Position numbers and translations under genes: made by a program. A model generated the notes under the pieces. It was given only the letters and a program-made list of their open reading frames with translations, did not search any database and was not told the origin of the DNA. Below, one piece after another: positions 26,770 to 40,493 of a DNA stretch of 64,000 nucleotides; within the stretch, counting starts at the first letter, position 1, and each line of letters starts with the position of its first letter. The DNA comes from Sympetrum striolatum (taxonomy: Eukaryota; Arthropoda; Insecta; Odonata; Libellulidae): NCBI GenBank assembly GCA_947579665.1, contig OX388348.1, positions 2,170,001-2,234,000 on the forward strand. Direction: 5' to 3'.

Positions 26770-29700
26770 TTTTTCCTTAATTGTCCTCATTTTATCGAAA
26801 TATTATCGGTAAAAGCAACAAAAATGAATAATTTTACCGAAATTTCAATATTTTACCACTTTCTTTCCGTAATTTTCCACATTTTATCGAGATATTATCG
26901 AAATTTGCAACAAAAACGAATTATTTAAAGAAATTTCATTTTTTTCCTCTTTGTTTAATTTAATTCTTCTCTTTTTATCGAGATATGCCCGAAAATAGCA
27001 ACAAAAAAGAATAATTTTAGCAAAATTTCAATTTTTATCCTCATTTGTTTCCTTAATTTTCCTAATTTTATCATGATATGACCGAAATAAGCAACAAAAA
27101 CGAATAATTTTAACGGAATTTCAATTTTGATTCCTTAATTTTCGTCATTATATGTAGATATTATCGAAAGAAGTAACAAAAACGAATAGTTTTAGCAATA
27201 TTTTAATTTTTTTCTTTAATTTTCCTCATTTTATCGTGATATAATAGAAAAAAGCAGCAATAACGAATATTTTAGCGAAATTTCACTTTCTTTCCCCTTT
27301 TTTTCCTTAATTGTCCTCATTTTATCGAATAATTATCGGTAAAAGCAACAAAAATGAATAATTTTACAAAAATTTCATTTTCGTTCCTACTTAATTTCCT
27401 GGATTTTCCTCATTTTATCGAGATATGACCGAAAAAAGCAACAAAAACGAAACATTTTACCGAAATATCAATTTGTTCTCCTATTTTTCCCCTTAATTTT
27501 CCTCATTTTATCAAGATATACCCGAAAAAAGTAACAAAAACGAATAATTTTAGCAATATTTTAATGTTTTTCTTACATTTTCCTCATTTTATCGGGATAT
27601 TTTCTAAAAAAGAAACATAAACGAATAATTTTAACGGAATTTCAATTTTGATTCCTTAATTTTCGTCATTATATGTAGATATTATCGAAAGAAGTAACAA
27701 AAACGAATAAGTTTAGCAATATTTCAATTTTTTTCTTTAATTTTCGTCATTTTATCATGATATTAGCGAAAAAAGCAGCAATAACGAATGTTTTAGCTAA
27801 ATTTCAATTTCTTTCCCATTTTTTTCCTAAATTGTACTCATTTTATCGAAATATTATCGATAAAAGCAACAAAAACAAATAATTTTCCCGAAATTTCTTT
27901 TTCGTTCCGTCTTAATTTCCTTAATTTTCCTCATTTTATCGAGATATTATCGAAATTTGCAACAAAAACGAATTATTTAGAGAAATTTCATTTTTTTCCT
28001 CTTTGCTTTCCTTAATTCTACTCTTTTAATCGAGATATGCCCGAAAATAGCAACAAAAACGAATAATTTTACCAAAATTTAAATATATTTCCTCTTTTTT
28101 TCCGTAATTTTCCACATTTTATCGAGATATTATCGAAATTTGCGACAAAAACGAATTATTTAAAGAAATTTCATTTTTTTCCTCTTTGTTTTCCTTAATT
28201 CTACCCTTTTTATCGAGATGTGCCCAAAAATAGCAAAAAAAAAAATAATTTTAGCGAAATTTCAATTTTTTTCCTCATTTGTTTCCTTAATTTTCCTCAT
28301 TTTATCATGTAATGACCGAAATAAGCAACAAAAACGAATAATTTTAACGAAATTTCAATTTTGATTCCTTAATTTTCGTCATTATATTTAGATATTATCG
28401 AAAGAAGTAACAAAAACGAATAATTTTAGCAATATTTAATTTTTTTCTTACAATTTCCTCCTTCTATCGGGATATTATCGAAAAAAGAAACAAAAACGAT
28501 TAATTTTACCGAAATTTCAATATTTTTCCTCTTTTTTACCGTAATTTTCCAAATTTTATCGAGATATTATCGAAATTTGCAACAAAAACATATTTTTTAA
28601 AGAAATTTCATTTTTTTCCTCTTTGTTTTCCTTAATTCTACTCTTTTTATCGAGATATGACCGAAAATAGCAACAAAAACGAATAATTATACCAAAATGT
28701 CAATATTTTTCCTCTTTTTTTCCGTAATTTTCCACATTTTATCGAGATATTATCGGTAAAATCAACAAAAATGAATAATTTTACCAAAATTTCATTATCG
28801 CTCCTACTTAATTTCCTTAATTTTCCTCATTTTATCGAGATATGACCGAAAAAAGCAACAAAACCGAAACATTTTACGGAAATTTCAATTTGTTTTCCTA
28901 TTTTTCCCCTTAATTTTCCTCATTTTATCAAGATATACCCGAAAAAAGTAACAAAAACGAATACTTTTAGCAATATTTATATTTTTTTCTTACATTTTCC
29001 TCATTTTATCGGGATATTTTCGAAAAAAGAAACAAAAACGAATAATATTACCGAAATTTCAATATTTTACCTCTTTCTTTCCGTAATTTTCCACATTTTA
29101 TCAAGATATTATCGAAATTTGCAAAAAAAAACGAATTATTTAATGAAATTTCATTTTTTTCTTCTTTGTTTTCCTTAATTTTCCTCATTTTATCATGATA
29201 TGACCGAAATAAGCAACAAAAACGAATAATTTTAACGAAATTTCAATTTTGATTCCTTAATTTTCGTCATTATATTTAGATATTATCGAAAGAAGTAACA
29301 AAAACGAATAATTTTAGCATTATTTCAATTTTTTTCTTACATTTTCCTCCTTTTATCGGGATATTATCGAAAAAAGAAACAAAAACGAATAATTTTACCG
29401 AAATTTCAATATTTTACCTCTTTCTTTCCGTAATTTTCCACATTTTATCGAGATATTATCGAAATTGCAACAAAAACGAATTATTTAAAGAAATTTCATT
29501 TTTTTTCTCTTTGTTTTCCTTAATTCTACTCATTTTATCGAGATATGCCCGAAAATAGCAACAAAAAAGAATAATTTTAGCGAAATTTGAATTTTTTTCC
29601 TCATTTATTTCCTTAATTTTCCTCATTTTATCATGATATGACCGAAATAAGCAACAAAAAGGAATAATTTTAACGGAATTTCAATTTTGATTCCTTAATT

Positions 29701-30979
29701 TTCGTCCTTATATGTAGATATAATCGAAAGAATTAACAAAAACGAATAATTTTAGCAATATTTCAATTTTTTTCTTTAATTTTCCTCATTTTATCATAAT
29801 ATTATCGAAAAAAGCAGCAATAACGAATATTTGAGCGAAATTTCACTTTCTTTCCCCTTTTTTTTCCTTAATTGTCCTCATTTTATCGAAATATTATCGG
29901 TAAAAGCAACAAAAATCAATAATTTTAGCAATATTTGAATTTTTTTCTTACATTTTCCTCATTTTATCGGGATATCATCGAAAAAGAAACAAAAACGAAT
30001 AATTTTACCGAAATTTCAATATTTTACTTCTTTTTTTCCGTAATTTCCCACATTTTATCGAGATATTATCGAAATTTGCAACAAAAACGAATTATTTAAA
30101 GAAATTTCATTTTTTTCCTATTTGTTTTCCTTAATTCTACTCTTTTTATCGAGATATGCCCGAAAATAGCAACAAAAAAGTATAATTTTAGCGAAATTTC
30201 AATTTTTTTCCTCATTTGTTTCCTTAATTTTCCTCATTTTATCATGATATGACCGAAATAAGCTACAAAAGCGAATAATTTTAACGGAATTTCAATTTTG
30301 ATTCCTTAATTTTCCTCATTTTATCATGATATTATCGAAAAAAAGCAGCAATAACGAATATTTTAGCGAAATTTCAATTTCTTTCCCATTTCATTCCTAA
30401 ATTGTCCTCATTTTATCGAAATATTATCGATAAAGGCAACAAAAACAAATAATTTTACCGAAATTTCGATTTTTTCCCTCTTTTTTTATCCTTAATTTTC
30501 CTCATTTTATCGGAATATTTTCGAAAAAAGAAACAAAAACGAATAATTTTACCGAAATTTCAATTTCTTTCCAATTTTTTTCCTAAATAGTCCTTATTTT
30601 ATCGAAATATTATCGATAAAAGCAACAAAAACAAATAATTTTACCGAAATTTCATTTTAGTTCCGCCTTTATTTCCTTAATTTTCCTCATTTTATCGAGA
30701 TATGACCGAAAAAAGCATCATAAACGAAAAATTTTACCGAAATTTCGATTTTTTCCCACTTTTTTTTCCTTAATTTTCCTCATTATATCGGGATATTTTC
30801 GAAAATAAAACAAAAACGAATACTTTTACCGAAATTTCAATATTTTTCCTCTTTTTTTCGGTAATTTTCCACATTTTATCGAGATATTATCGAAATTTGC
30901 AACAAAAACGAATTATTTAAAGAAATTTCGTTTTTTTCCTCTTTGTTTTCCTTAATTCTACTCTTTTTATCGACATATG

Positions 30980-33900
30980 CCCGAAAATAGCAACAAAAAC
31001 GAATAATTTTACCAAAATTTCAATATATTTCCTCTTTTTTTCCGTAATTTTCCACATTTTGTCGAGATATTATCGAAATTTGCGACAAAAATGAATTATT
31101 TAAAGAAATTTCATTATTTTCCTCTTTTTTTTCCTTAATTTTCCTCATTTTATCAATATATGACCGAAAAAAGTAACAATATAGAATAATTTATGCAAAA
31201 TTTCAATTTTTTTCCTTTTTTTTTTTCTTTAATTTTCCTCAGTTTATCAAGATATGATCTAGGAAAGCAACAATATCGAATAATTTTAGCGAAATTTCAA
31301 ATTTGATTCCTTAATTTTCCTCAGGATATCGAGGTATTATCGAAAAAAGCAGCAATAACGAATATTTTAGCGAAATTTCACTTTGTTTCCCCTTTTTTTT
31401 CCTTAATTGTCCTCATTTTATCGAAATATTATCGGTAAAATCAACAAAAATGAATAATTTTACCAAAATTTTTTTTTTCGTTCCTACTTAATTTCCTTAA
31501 TTTTCCTCATTTAATCGGGATATGACCGAAAAAAGCAACAAAAACGAAACATTTTACCGAAATTTCAATTGGTTTTCCTATTTTTCCCCTTAATTTTCCT
31601 CATTTTATCAAGATATACCCGAAAAAAGTAACAAAAACGAATAATTTTAGCAATATTTCAATTTTTTTCTTACATTTTCCTCATTTTATCGTGATATTTT
31701 TTTAAAAAAGAAACAAAAACGAATAATTTTACCGAAATTTCAATATTTTTCCTCTTTTTTACCGAAATTTTCCACATTTTATCGAGATATTAACGAAATT
31801 TGCAACAAAAACGAATTATTTAAAGAAATTTCATTTTTTTCCTCTTTGTTTTCCTTAATTCTACTCTTTTTATCGAGATATGACCAAAAATAGCAACAAA
31901 AACGAATAATTATACCGAAATTTCAAAATTTTTCCTCTTTTTTACCGTAATTTTCCACATTTTATAGAGATATTATCGAAATTTGCAACAAAAACGAATT
32001 TTTTAAAGAAATTTCATTTTTTTCCTCTTTGTTTTCCTTAATTCTACTCTTTTTATCGAGATATGACCAAAAATAGCAACAAAAACGTATAATTATACCA
32101 AAATGTCAATATTTTTCCTCTTTTTTCCGTAATTTTCCACTTTTTATCGAGATATTATCGGTAAAATCAACAAAAATGAATAATTTTACCAAAATTTCCT
32201 TATCGTTCCTACTTAATTTCCTAAATTTTCCTCATTTTATCGAGATATGACCGAAAAAAAGCAACAAAAACGAAACATTTTACGGAAATTACAATTTGTT
32301 TTCCTATTTTTCCCCTTAATTTTCCTCATTTTATCAAGATATACCCGAAAAAATTAACAAAAACGAATAATTTTAGCAATATTTATATTTTTTTCTTACA
32401 TTTTCCTCATTTTATCGGGATATCATCGAAAAAAGAAACAAAAACGAATAATTTTACCGAAATTTGAATTTTTTTCCTCATTTGTTTCCTTAATTTTCCT
32501 CATTTTATCATGATATGACCGAAATAAGCAACAAAAAGGAATAATTTTAACGGAATTTCAATTTTGATTCCTTAATTTTCGTCCTTATATGTAGATATAA
32601 TCGAAAGAATTAACAAAAACGAATAATTTTAGCAATATTTCAATTTTTTTCTTTAATTTTCCTCATTTTATCATAATATTATCGAAAAAAGCAGCAATAA
32701 CGAATATTTGAGCGAAATTTCACTTTCTTTCCCCTTTTTTTTCCTTAATTGTCCTCATTTTATCGAAATATTATCGGTAAAAGCAACAAAAATGAATAAT
32801 TTTAGCAATATTTGAATTTTTTTCTTACATTTTCCTCATTTTATCGGGATATCATCGAAAAAGAAACAAAAACGAATAATTTTACCGAAATTTCAATATT
32901 TTACTTCTTTTTTTCCGTAATTTCCCACATTTTATCGAGATATTATCGAAATTTGCAACAAAAACGAATTATTTAAAGAAATTTCATTTTTTTCCTATTT
33001 GTTTTCCTTAATTCTACTCTTTTTATCGAGATATGCCCGAAAATAGCAACAAAAAAGTATAATTTTAGCGAAATTTCAATTTTTTTCCTCATTTGTTTCC
33101 TTAATTTTCCTCATTTTATCATGATATGACCGAAATAAGCTACAAAAGCGAATAATTTTAACGGAATTTCAATTTTGATTCCTTAATTTTCCTCATTTTA
33201 TCATGATATTATCGAAAAAAAGCAGCAATAACGAATATTTTAGCGAAATTTCAATTTCTTTCCCATTTCATTCCTAAATTGTCCTCATTTTATCGAAATA
33301 TTATCGATAAAGGCAACAAAAACAAATAATTTTACCGAAATTTCGATTTTTTCCCTCTTTTTTTATCCTTAATTTTCCTCATTTTATCGGAATATTTTCG
33401 AAAAAAGAAACAAAAACGAATAATTTTACCGAAATTTCAATTTCTTTCCAATTTTTTTCCTAAATAGTCCTTATTTTATCGAAATATTATCGATAAAAGC
33501 AACAAAAACAAATAATTTTACCGAAATTTCATTTTAGTTCCGCCTTTATTTCCTTAATTTTCCTCATTTTATCGAGATATGACCGAAAAAAGCATCATAA
33601 ACGAAAAATTTTACCGAAATTTCGATTTTTTCCCACTTTTTTTTCCTTAATTCTACTCATTTTATCGACATATGCCCGAAAATAGCAACAAAAACGAATA
33701 ATTTTACCAAAATTTCAATATATTTCCTCTTTTTTTCCGTAATTTTCCACATTTTGTCGAGATATTATCGAAATTTGCGACAAAAATGAATTATTTAAAG
33801 AAATTTCATTATTTTCCTCTTTTTTTTCCTTAATTTTCCTCATTTTATCAATATATGACCGAAAAAAGTAACAATATAGAATAATTTATGCAAAATTTCA

Positions 33901-35736
33901 ATTTTTTTCCTTTTTTTTTCTTTAATTTTCCTCAGTTTATCAAGATATGATCTAGAAAAGCAACAATATCGAATAATTTTAGCGAAATTTCAAATTTGAT
34001 TCCTTAATTTTCCTCATGATATCGAGGTATTATCGAAAAAAGCAGCAATAACGAATATTTTAGCGAAATTTCACTTTGTTTCCCCTTTTTTTTCCTTAAT
34101 TGTCCTCATTTTATCGAAATATTATCGGTAAAATCAACAAAAATGAATAATTTTACCAAAATTTTTTTTTTCGTTCCTACTTAATTTCCTTAATTTTCCT
34201 CATTTAATCGGGATATGACCGAAAAAAGCAACAAAAACGAAACATTTTACCGAAATTTCAATTGGTTTTCCTATTTTTCCCCTTAATTTTAATCATTTTA
34301 TCAAGATATACCCGAAAAAAGTAACAAAAACGAATAATTTTAGCAATATTTCAATTTTTTTCTTACATTTTCCTCATTTTATCGTGATATTTTTTTAAAA
34401 AAGAAACAAAAACGAATAATTTTACCGAAATTTCAATATTTTTCCTCTTTTTTACCGAAATTTTCCACATTTTATCGAGATATTATCGAAATTTGCAACA
34501 AAAACGAATTTTTTAAAGAAATTTCATTTCTTTCCTCTTTGTTTTCCTTAATTCTACTCTTTTTATCGAGATATGACCAAAAATAGCAACAAAAACGAAT
34601 AATTATACCGAAATTTCAATATTTTTCCTCTTTTTTACCGTAATTTTCCACATTTTATAGAGATATTATCGAAATTTGCAACAAAAACGAATTTTTTAAA
34701 GAAATTTCATTTTTTTCCTCTTTGTTTTCCTTAATTCTACTCTTTTTATCGAGATATGACCAAAAATAGCAACAAAAACGAATAATTATACCAAAATGTC
34801 AATATTTTTCCTCTTTTTTCCGTAATTTTCCACATTTTATCGAGATATTATCGGTAGAATCAACAAAAATGAATAATTTTACCAAAATTTCCTTATCGTT
34901 CCTACTTAATTTCCTAAATTTTCCTCATTTTATCGAGATATGACCGAATAAAAGCAACAAAAACGAAACATTTTACGGAAATTACAATTTGTTTTCCTAT
35001 TTTTCCCCTTAATTTTCCTCATTTTATCAAGATATACCCGAAAAAATTAACAAAAACGAATAATTTTAGCAATATTTATATTTTTTTCTTACATTTTCCT
35101 CGTTTTATCGGGATATTTTCGAAAAAAGAAACAAAAACGAATAATTTTACCGAAATTTCAATATTTTACCTCTTTCTTTCCGTAATTTTCCACATTTTAT
35201 CGAGGTATTATCGAAATTTGATAAAAAAACGAATTATTTAAAGAAATTTCATTTTTTTCTTCTTTGTTTTCCTTAATTCTACCCTTTTTATCGAGATGTG
35301 CCCAAAAATAGCAAAAAAAAAATATTTTTAGCGAAATTTCAATTTTTTTCCTCATTTGTTTCCTTAATTTTCCTCATTTTATCATGATATGACCGAAATA
35401 AGCAACAAAAACGAATAATTTTAACGAAATTTCAATTTTGATTCCTTAATTTTCGTCATTATATTTAGATATTATCGAAAGAAGTAACAAAAACGAATAA
35501 TTTTAGCAATATTTAACTTTTTTCTTACAATTTCCTCCTTCTATCGGGATATTATCGAAAAAAGAAACAAATACGAATAATTTTACCGAAATTTCAATAT
35601 TTTACCTCTTTCTTTCCGTAATTTTCCACATTTTATGGAGATATTATCGAAATTTGCAACAAAAACGAATTTTTTAAAGAAATTTCATTTTTTACCTCTT
35701 TGTATTCCTTAATTCTACTCTTTTTATCGAGATATG
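30980..35736. repeat. 4757-bp satellite block, first of a tandem pair
   Basis: The variant TTTTGTCGAGATATT occurs at 31,061, 33,756, 35,818 and 38,513. The steps are 2695, 2062 and 2695, so the outer period is exactly 4757 bp. Private variants such as GATCTAGGAAAG and CTCAGGATATCG recur at the same offset. Differences are few, for example AAGCTACAAAAGCG versus AAGCAACAAAAACG near 33,140 and 37,900. Confidence 0.85.
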
Positions 35737-38700
35737 CCCGAAAATAGCAACAAAAACGAATAATTTTACCAAAATTTCAATATATTTCCTCTTTTTTTCC
35801 GTAATTTTCCACATTTTGTCGAGATATTATCGAAATTTGCGACAAAAATGAATTATTTAAAGAAATTTCATTATTTTCCTCTTTTTTTTCCTTAATTTTC
35901 CTCATTTTATCAATATATGACCGAAAAAAGTAACAATATAGAATAATTTATGCAAAATTTCAATTTTTTTCCTTTTTTTTTTTCTTTAATTTTCCTCAGT
36001 TTATCAAGATATGATCTAGGAAAGCAACAATATCGAATAATTTTAGCGAAATTTCAAATTTGATTCCTTAATTTTCCTCAGGATATCGAGGTATTATCGA
36101 AAAAAGCAGCAATAACGAATATTTTAGCGAAATTTCACTTTGTTTCCCCTTTTTTTTCCTTAATTGTCCTCATTTTATCGAAATATTATCGGTAAAATCA
36201 ACAAAAATGAATAATTTTACCAAAATTTTTTTTTTCGTTCCTACTTAATTTCCTTAATTTTCCTCATTTAATCGGGATATGACCGAAAAAAGCAACAAAA
36301 ACGAAACATTTTACCGAAATTTCAATTGGTTTTCCTATTTTTCCCCTTAATTTTCCTCATTTTATCAAGATATACCCGAAAAAAGTAACAAAAACGAATA
36401 ATTTTAGCAATATTTCAATTTTTTTCTTACATTTTCCTCATTTTATCGTGATATTTTTTTAAAAAAGAAACAAAAACGAATAATTTTACCGAAATTTCAA
36501 TATTTTTCCTCTTTTTTACCGAAATTTTCCACATTTTATCGAGATATTAACGAAATTTGCAACAAAAACGAATTATTTAAAGAAATTTCATTTTTTTCCT
36601 CTTTGTTTTCCTTAATTCTACTCTTTTTATCGAGATATGACCAAAAATAGCAACAAAAACGAATAATTATACCGAAATTTCAAAATTTTTCCTCTTTTTT
36701 ACCGTAATTTTCCACATTTTATAGAGATATTATCGAAATTTGCAACAAAAACGAATTTTTTAAAGAAATTTCATTTTTTTCCTCTTTGTTTTCCTTAATT
36801 CTACTCTTTTTATCGAGATATGACCAAAAATAGCAACAAAAACGTATAATTATACCAAAATGTCAATATTTTTCCTCTTTTTTCCGTAATTTTCCACTTT
36901 TTATCGAGATATTATCGGTAAAATCAACAAAAATGAATAATTTTACCAAAATTTCCTTATCGTTCCTACTTAATTTCCTAAATTTTCCTCATTTTATCGA
37001 GATATGACCGAAAAAAAGCAACAAAAACGAAACATTTTACGGAAATTACAATTTGTTTTCCTATTTTTCCCCTTAATTTTCCTCATTTTATCAAGATATA
37101 CCCGAAAAAATTAACAAAAACGAATAATTTTAGCAATATTTATATTTTTTTCTTACATTTTCCTCATTTTATCGGGATATCATCGAAAAAAGAAACAAAA
37201 ACGAATAATTTTACCGAAATTTGAATTTTTTTCCTCATTTGTTTCCTTAATTTTCCTCATTTTATCATGATATGACCGAAATAAGCAACAAAAAGGAATA
37301 ATTTTAACGGAATTTCAATTTTGATTCCTTAATTTTCGTCCTTATATGTAGATATAATCGAAAGAATTAACAAAAACGAATAATTTTAGCAATATTTCAA
37401 TTTTTTTCTTTAATTTTCCTCATTTTATCATAATATTATCGAAAAAAGCAGCAATAACGAATATTTGAGCGAAATTTCACTTTCTTTCCCCTTTTTTTTC
37501 CTTAATTGTCCTCATTTTATCGAAATATTATCGGTAAAAGCAACAAAAATGAATAATTTTAGCAATATTTGAATTTTTTTCTTACATTTTCCTCATTTTA
37601 TCGGGATATCATCGAAAAAGAAACAAAAACGAATAATTTTACCGAAATTTCAATATTTTACTTCTTTTTTTCCGTAATTTCCCACATTTTATCGAGATAT
37701 TATCGAAATTTGCAACAAAAACGAATTATTTAAAGAAATTTCATTTTTTTCCTATTTGTTTTCCTTAATTCTACTCTTTTTATCGAGATATGCCCGAAAA
37801 TAGCAACAAAAAAGTATAATTTTAGCGAAATTTCAATTTTTTTCCTCATTTGTTTCCTTAATTTTCCTCATTTTATCATGATATGACCGAAATAAGCAAC
37901 AAAAACGAATAATTTTAACGGAATTTCAATTTTGATTCCTTAATTTTCCTCATTTTATCATGATATTATCGAAAAAAAGCAGCAATAACGAATATTTTAG
38001 CGAAATTTCAATTTCTTTCCCATTTCATTCCTAAATTGTCCTCATTTTATCGAAATATTATCGATAAAGGCAACAAAAACAAATAATTTTACCGAAATTT
38101 CGATTTTTTCCCTCTTTTTTTATCCTTAATTTTCCTCATTTTATCGGAATATTTTCGAAAAAAGAAACAAAAACGAATAATTTTACCGAAATTTCAATTT
38201 CTTTCCAATTTTTTTCCTAAATAGTCCTTATTTTATCGAAATATTATCGATAAAAGCAACAAAAACAAATAATTTTACCGAAATTTCATTTTAGTTCCGC
38301 CTTTATTTCCTTAATTTTCCTCATTTTATCGAGATATGACCGAAAAAAGCATCATAAACGAAAAATTTTACCGAAATTTCGATTTTTTCCCACTTTTTTT
38401 TCCTTAATTCTACTCATTTTATCGACATATGCCCGAAAATAGCAACAAAAACGAATAATTTTACCAAAATTTCAATATATTTCCTCTTTTTTTCCGTAAT
38501 TTTCCACATTTTGTCGAGATATTATCGAAATTTGCGACAAAAATGAATTATTTAAAGAAATTTCATTATTTTCCTCTTTTTTTTCCTTAATTTTCCTCAT
38601 TTTATCAATATATGACCGAAAAAAGTAACAATATAGAATAATTTATGCAAAATTTCAATTTTTTTCCTTTTTTTTTCTTTAATTTTCCTCAGTTTATCAA

Positions 38701-40493
38701 GATATGATCTAGAAAAGCAACAATATCGAATAATTTTAGCGAAATTTCAAATTTGATTCCTTAATTTTCCTCATGATATCGAGGTATTATCGAAAAAAGC
38801 AGCAATAACGAATATTTTAGCGAAATTTCACTTTGTTTCCCCTTTTTTTTCCTTAATTGTCCTCATTTTATCGAAATATTATCGGTAAAATCAACAAAAA
38901 TGAATAATTTTACCAAAATTTTTGTTTTCGTTCCTACTTAATTTCCTTAATTTTCCTCATTTAATCGGGATATGACCGAAAAAAGCAACAAAAACGAAAC
39001 ATTTTACCGAAATTTCAATTGGTTTTCCTATTTTTCCCCTTAATTTTAATCATTTTATCAAGATATACCCGAAAAAAGTAACAAAAACGAATAATTTTAG
39101 CAATATTTCAATTTTTTTCTTACATTTTCCTCATTTTATCGTGATATTTTTTTAAAAAAGAAACAAAAACGAATAATTTTACCGAAATTTCAATATTTTT
39201 CCTCTTTTTTACCGAAATTTTCCACATTTTATCGAGATATTATCGAAATTTGCAACAAAAACGAATTTTTTAAAGAAATTTCATTTCTTTCCTCTTTGTT
39301 TTCCTTAATTCTACTCTTTTTATCGAGATATGACCAAAAATAGCAACAAAAACGAATAATTATACCGAAATTTCAATATTTTTCCTCTTTTTTACCGTAA
39401 TTTTCCACATTTTATAGAGATATTATCGAAATTTGCAACAAAAACGAATTTTTTAAAGAAATTTCATTTTTTTCCTCTTTGTTTTCCTTAATTCTACTCT
39501 TTTTATCGAGATATGACCAAAAATAGCAACAAAAACGAATAATTATACCAAAATGTCAATATTTTTCCTCTTTTTTCCGTAATTTTCCACATTTTATCGA
39601 GATATTATCGGTAGAATCAACAAAAATGAATAATTTTACCAAAATTTCCTTATCGTTCCTACTTAATTTCCTAAATTTTCCTCATTTTATCGAGATATGA
39701 CCGAATAAAAGCAACAAAAACGAAACATTTTACGGAAATTACAATTTGTTTTCCTATTTTTCCCCTTAATTTTCCTCATTTTATCAAGATATACCCGAAA
39801 AAATTAACAAAAACGAATAATTTTAGCAATATTTATATTTTTTTCTTACATTTTCCTCGTTTTATCGGGATATTTTCGAAAAAAGAAACAAAAACGAATA
39901 ATTTTACCGAAATTTCAATATTTTACCTCTTTCTTTCCGTAATTTTCCACATTTTATCGAGGTATTATCGAAATTTGATAAAAAAACGAATTATTTAAAG
40001 AAATTTCATTTTTTTCTTCTTTGTTTTCCTTAATTCTACCCTTTTTATCGAGATGTGCCCAAAAATAGCAAAAAAAAAATATTTTTAGCGAAATTTCAAT
40101 TTTTTTCCTCATTTGTTTCCTTAATTTTCCTCATTTTATCATGATATGACCGAAATAAGCAACAAAAACGAATAATTTTAACGAAATTTCAATTTTGATT
40201 CCTTAATTTTCGTCATTATATTTAGATATTATCGAAAGAAGTAACAAAAACGAATAATTTTAGCAATATTTAACTTTTTTCTTACAATTTCCTCCTTCTA
40301 TCGGGATATTATCGAAAAAAGAAACAAATACGAATAATTTTACCGAAATTTCAATATTTTACCTCTTTCTTTCCGTAATTTTCCACATTTTATGGAGATA
40401 TTATCGAAATTTGCAACAAAAACGAATTTTTTAAAGAAATTTCATTTTTTACCTCTTTGTATTCCTTAATTCTACTCTTTTTATCGAGATATG
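35737..40493. repeat. 4757-bp satellite block, second of a tandem pair
   Basis: A direct tandem copy of 30,980-35,736 with only scattered substitutions. At its right end the array returns to TTTTATCGAGATATT where the first copy has TTTTGTCGAGATATT, which marks the limit. Confidence 0.85.

Larger units (their letters stand above)
24525..28180. repeat. ~3.65-kb duplicated segment, right copy
   Basis: Nearly identical to about 490-4150, including the element at 25,735-26,769. On its right side it continues with ordinary satellite (TTGTTTTCCTTAATTCTACC), whereas the left copy is interrupted by another element. Confidence 0.85.
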
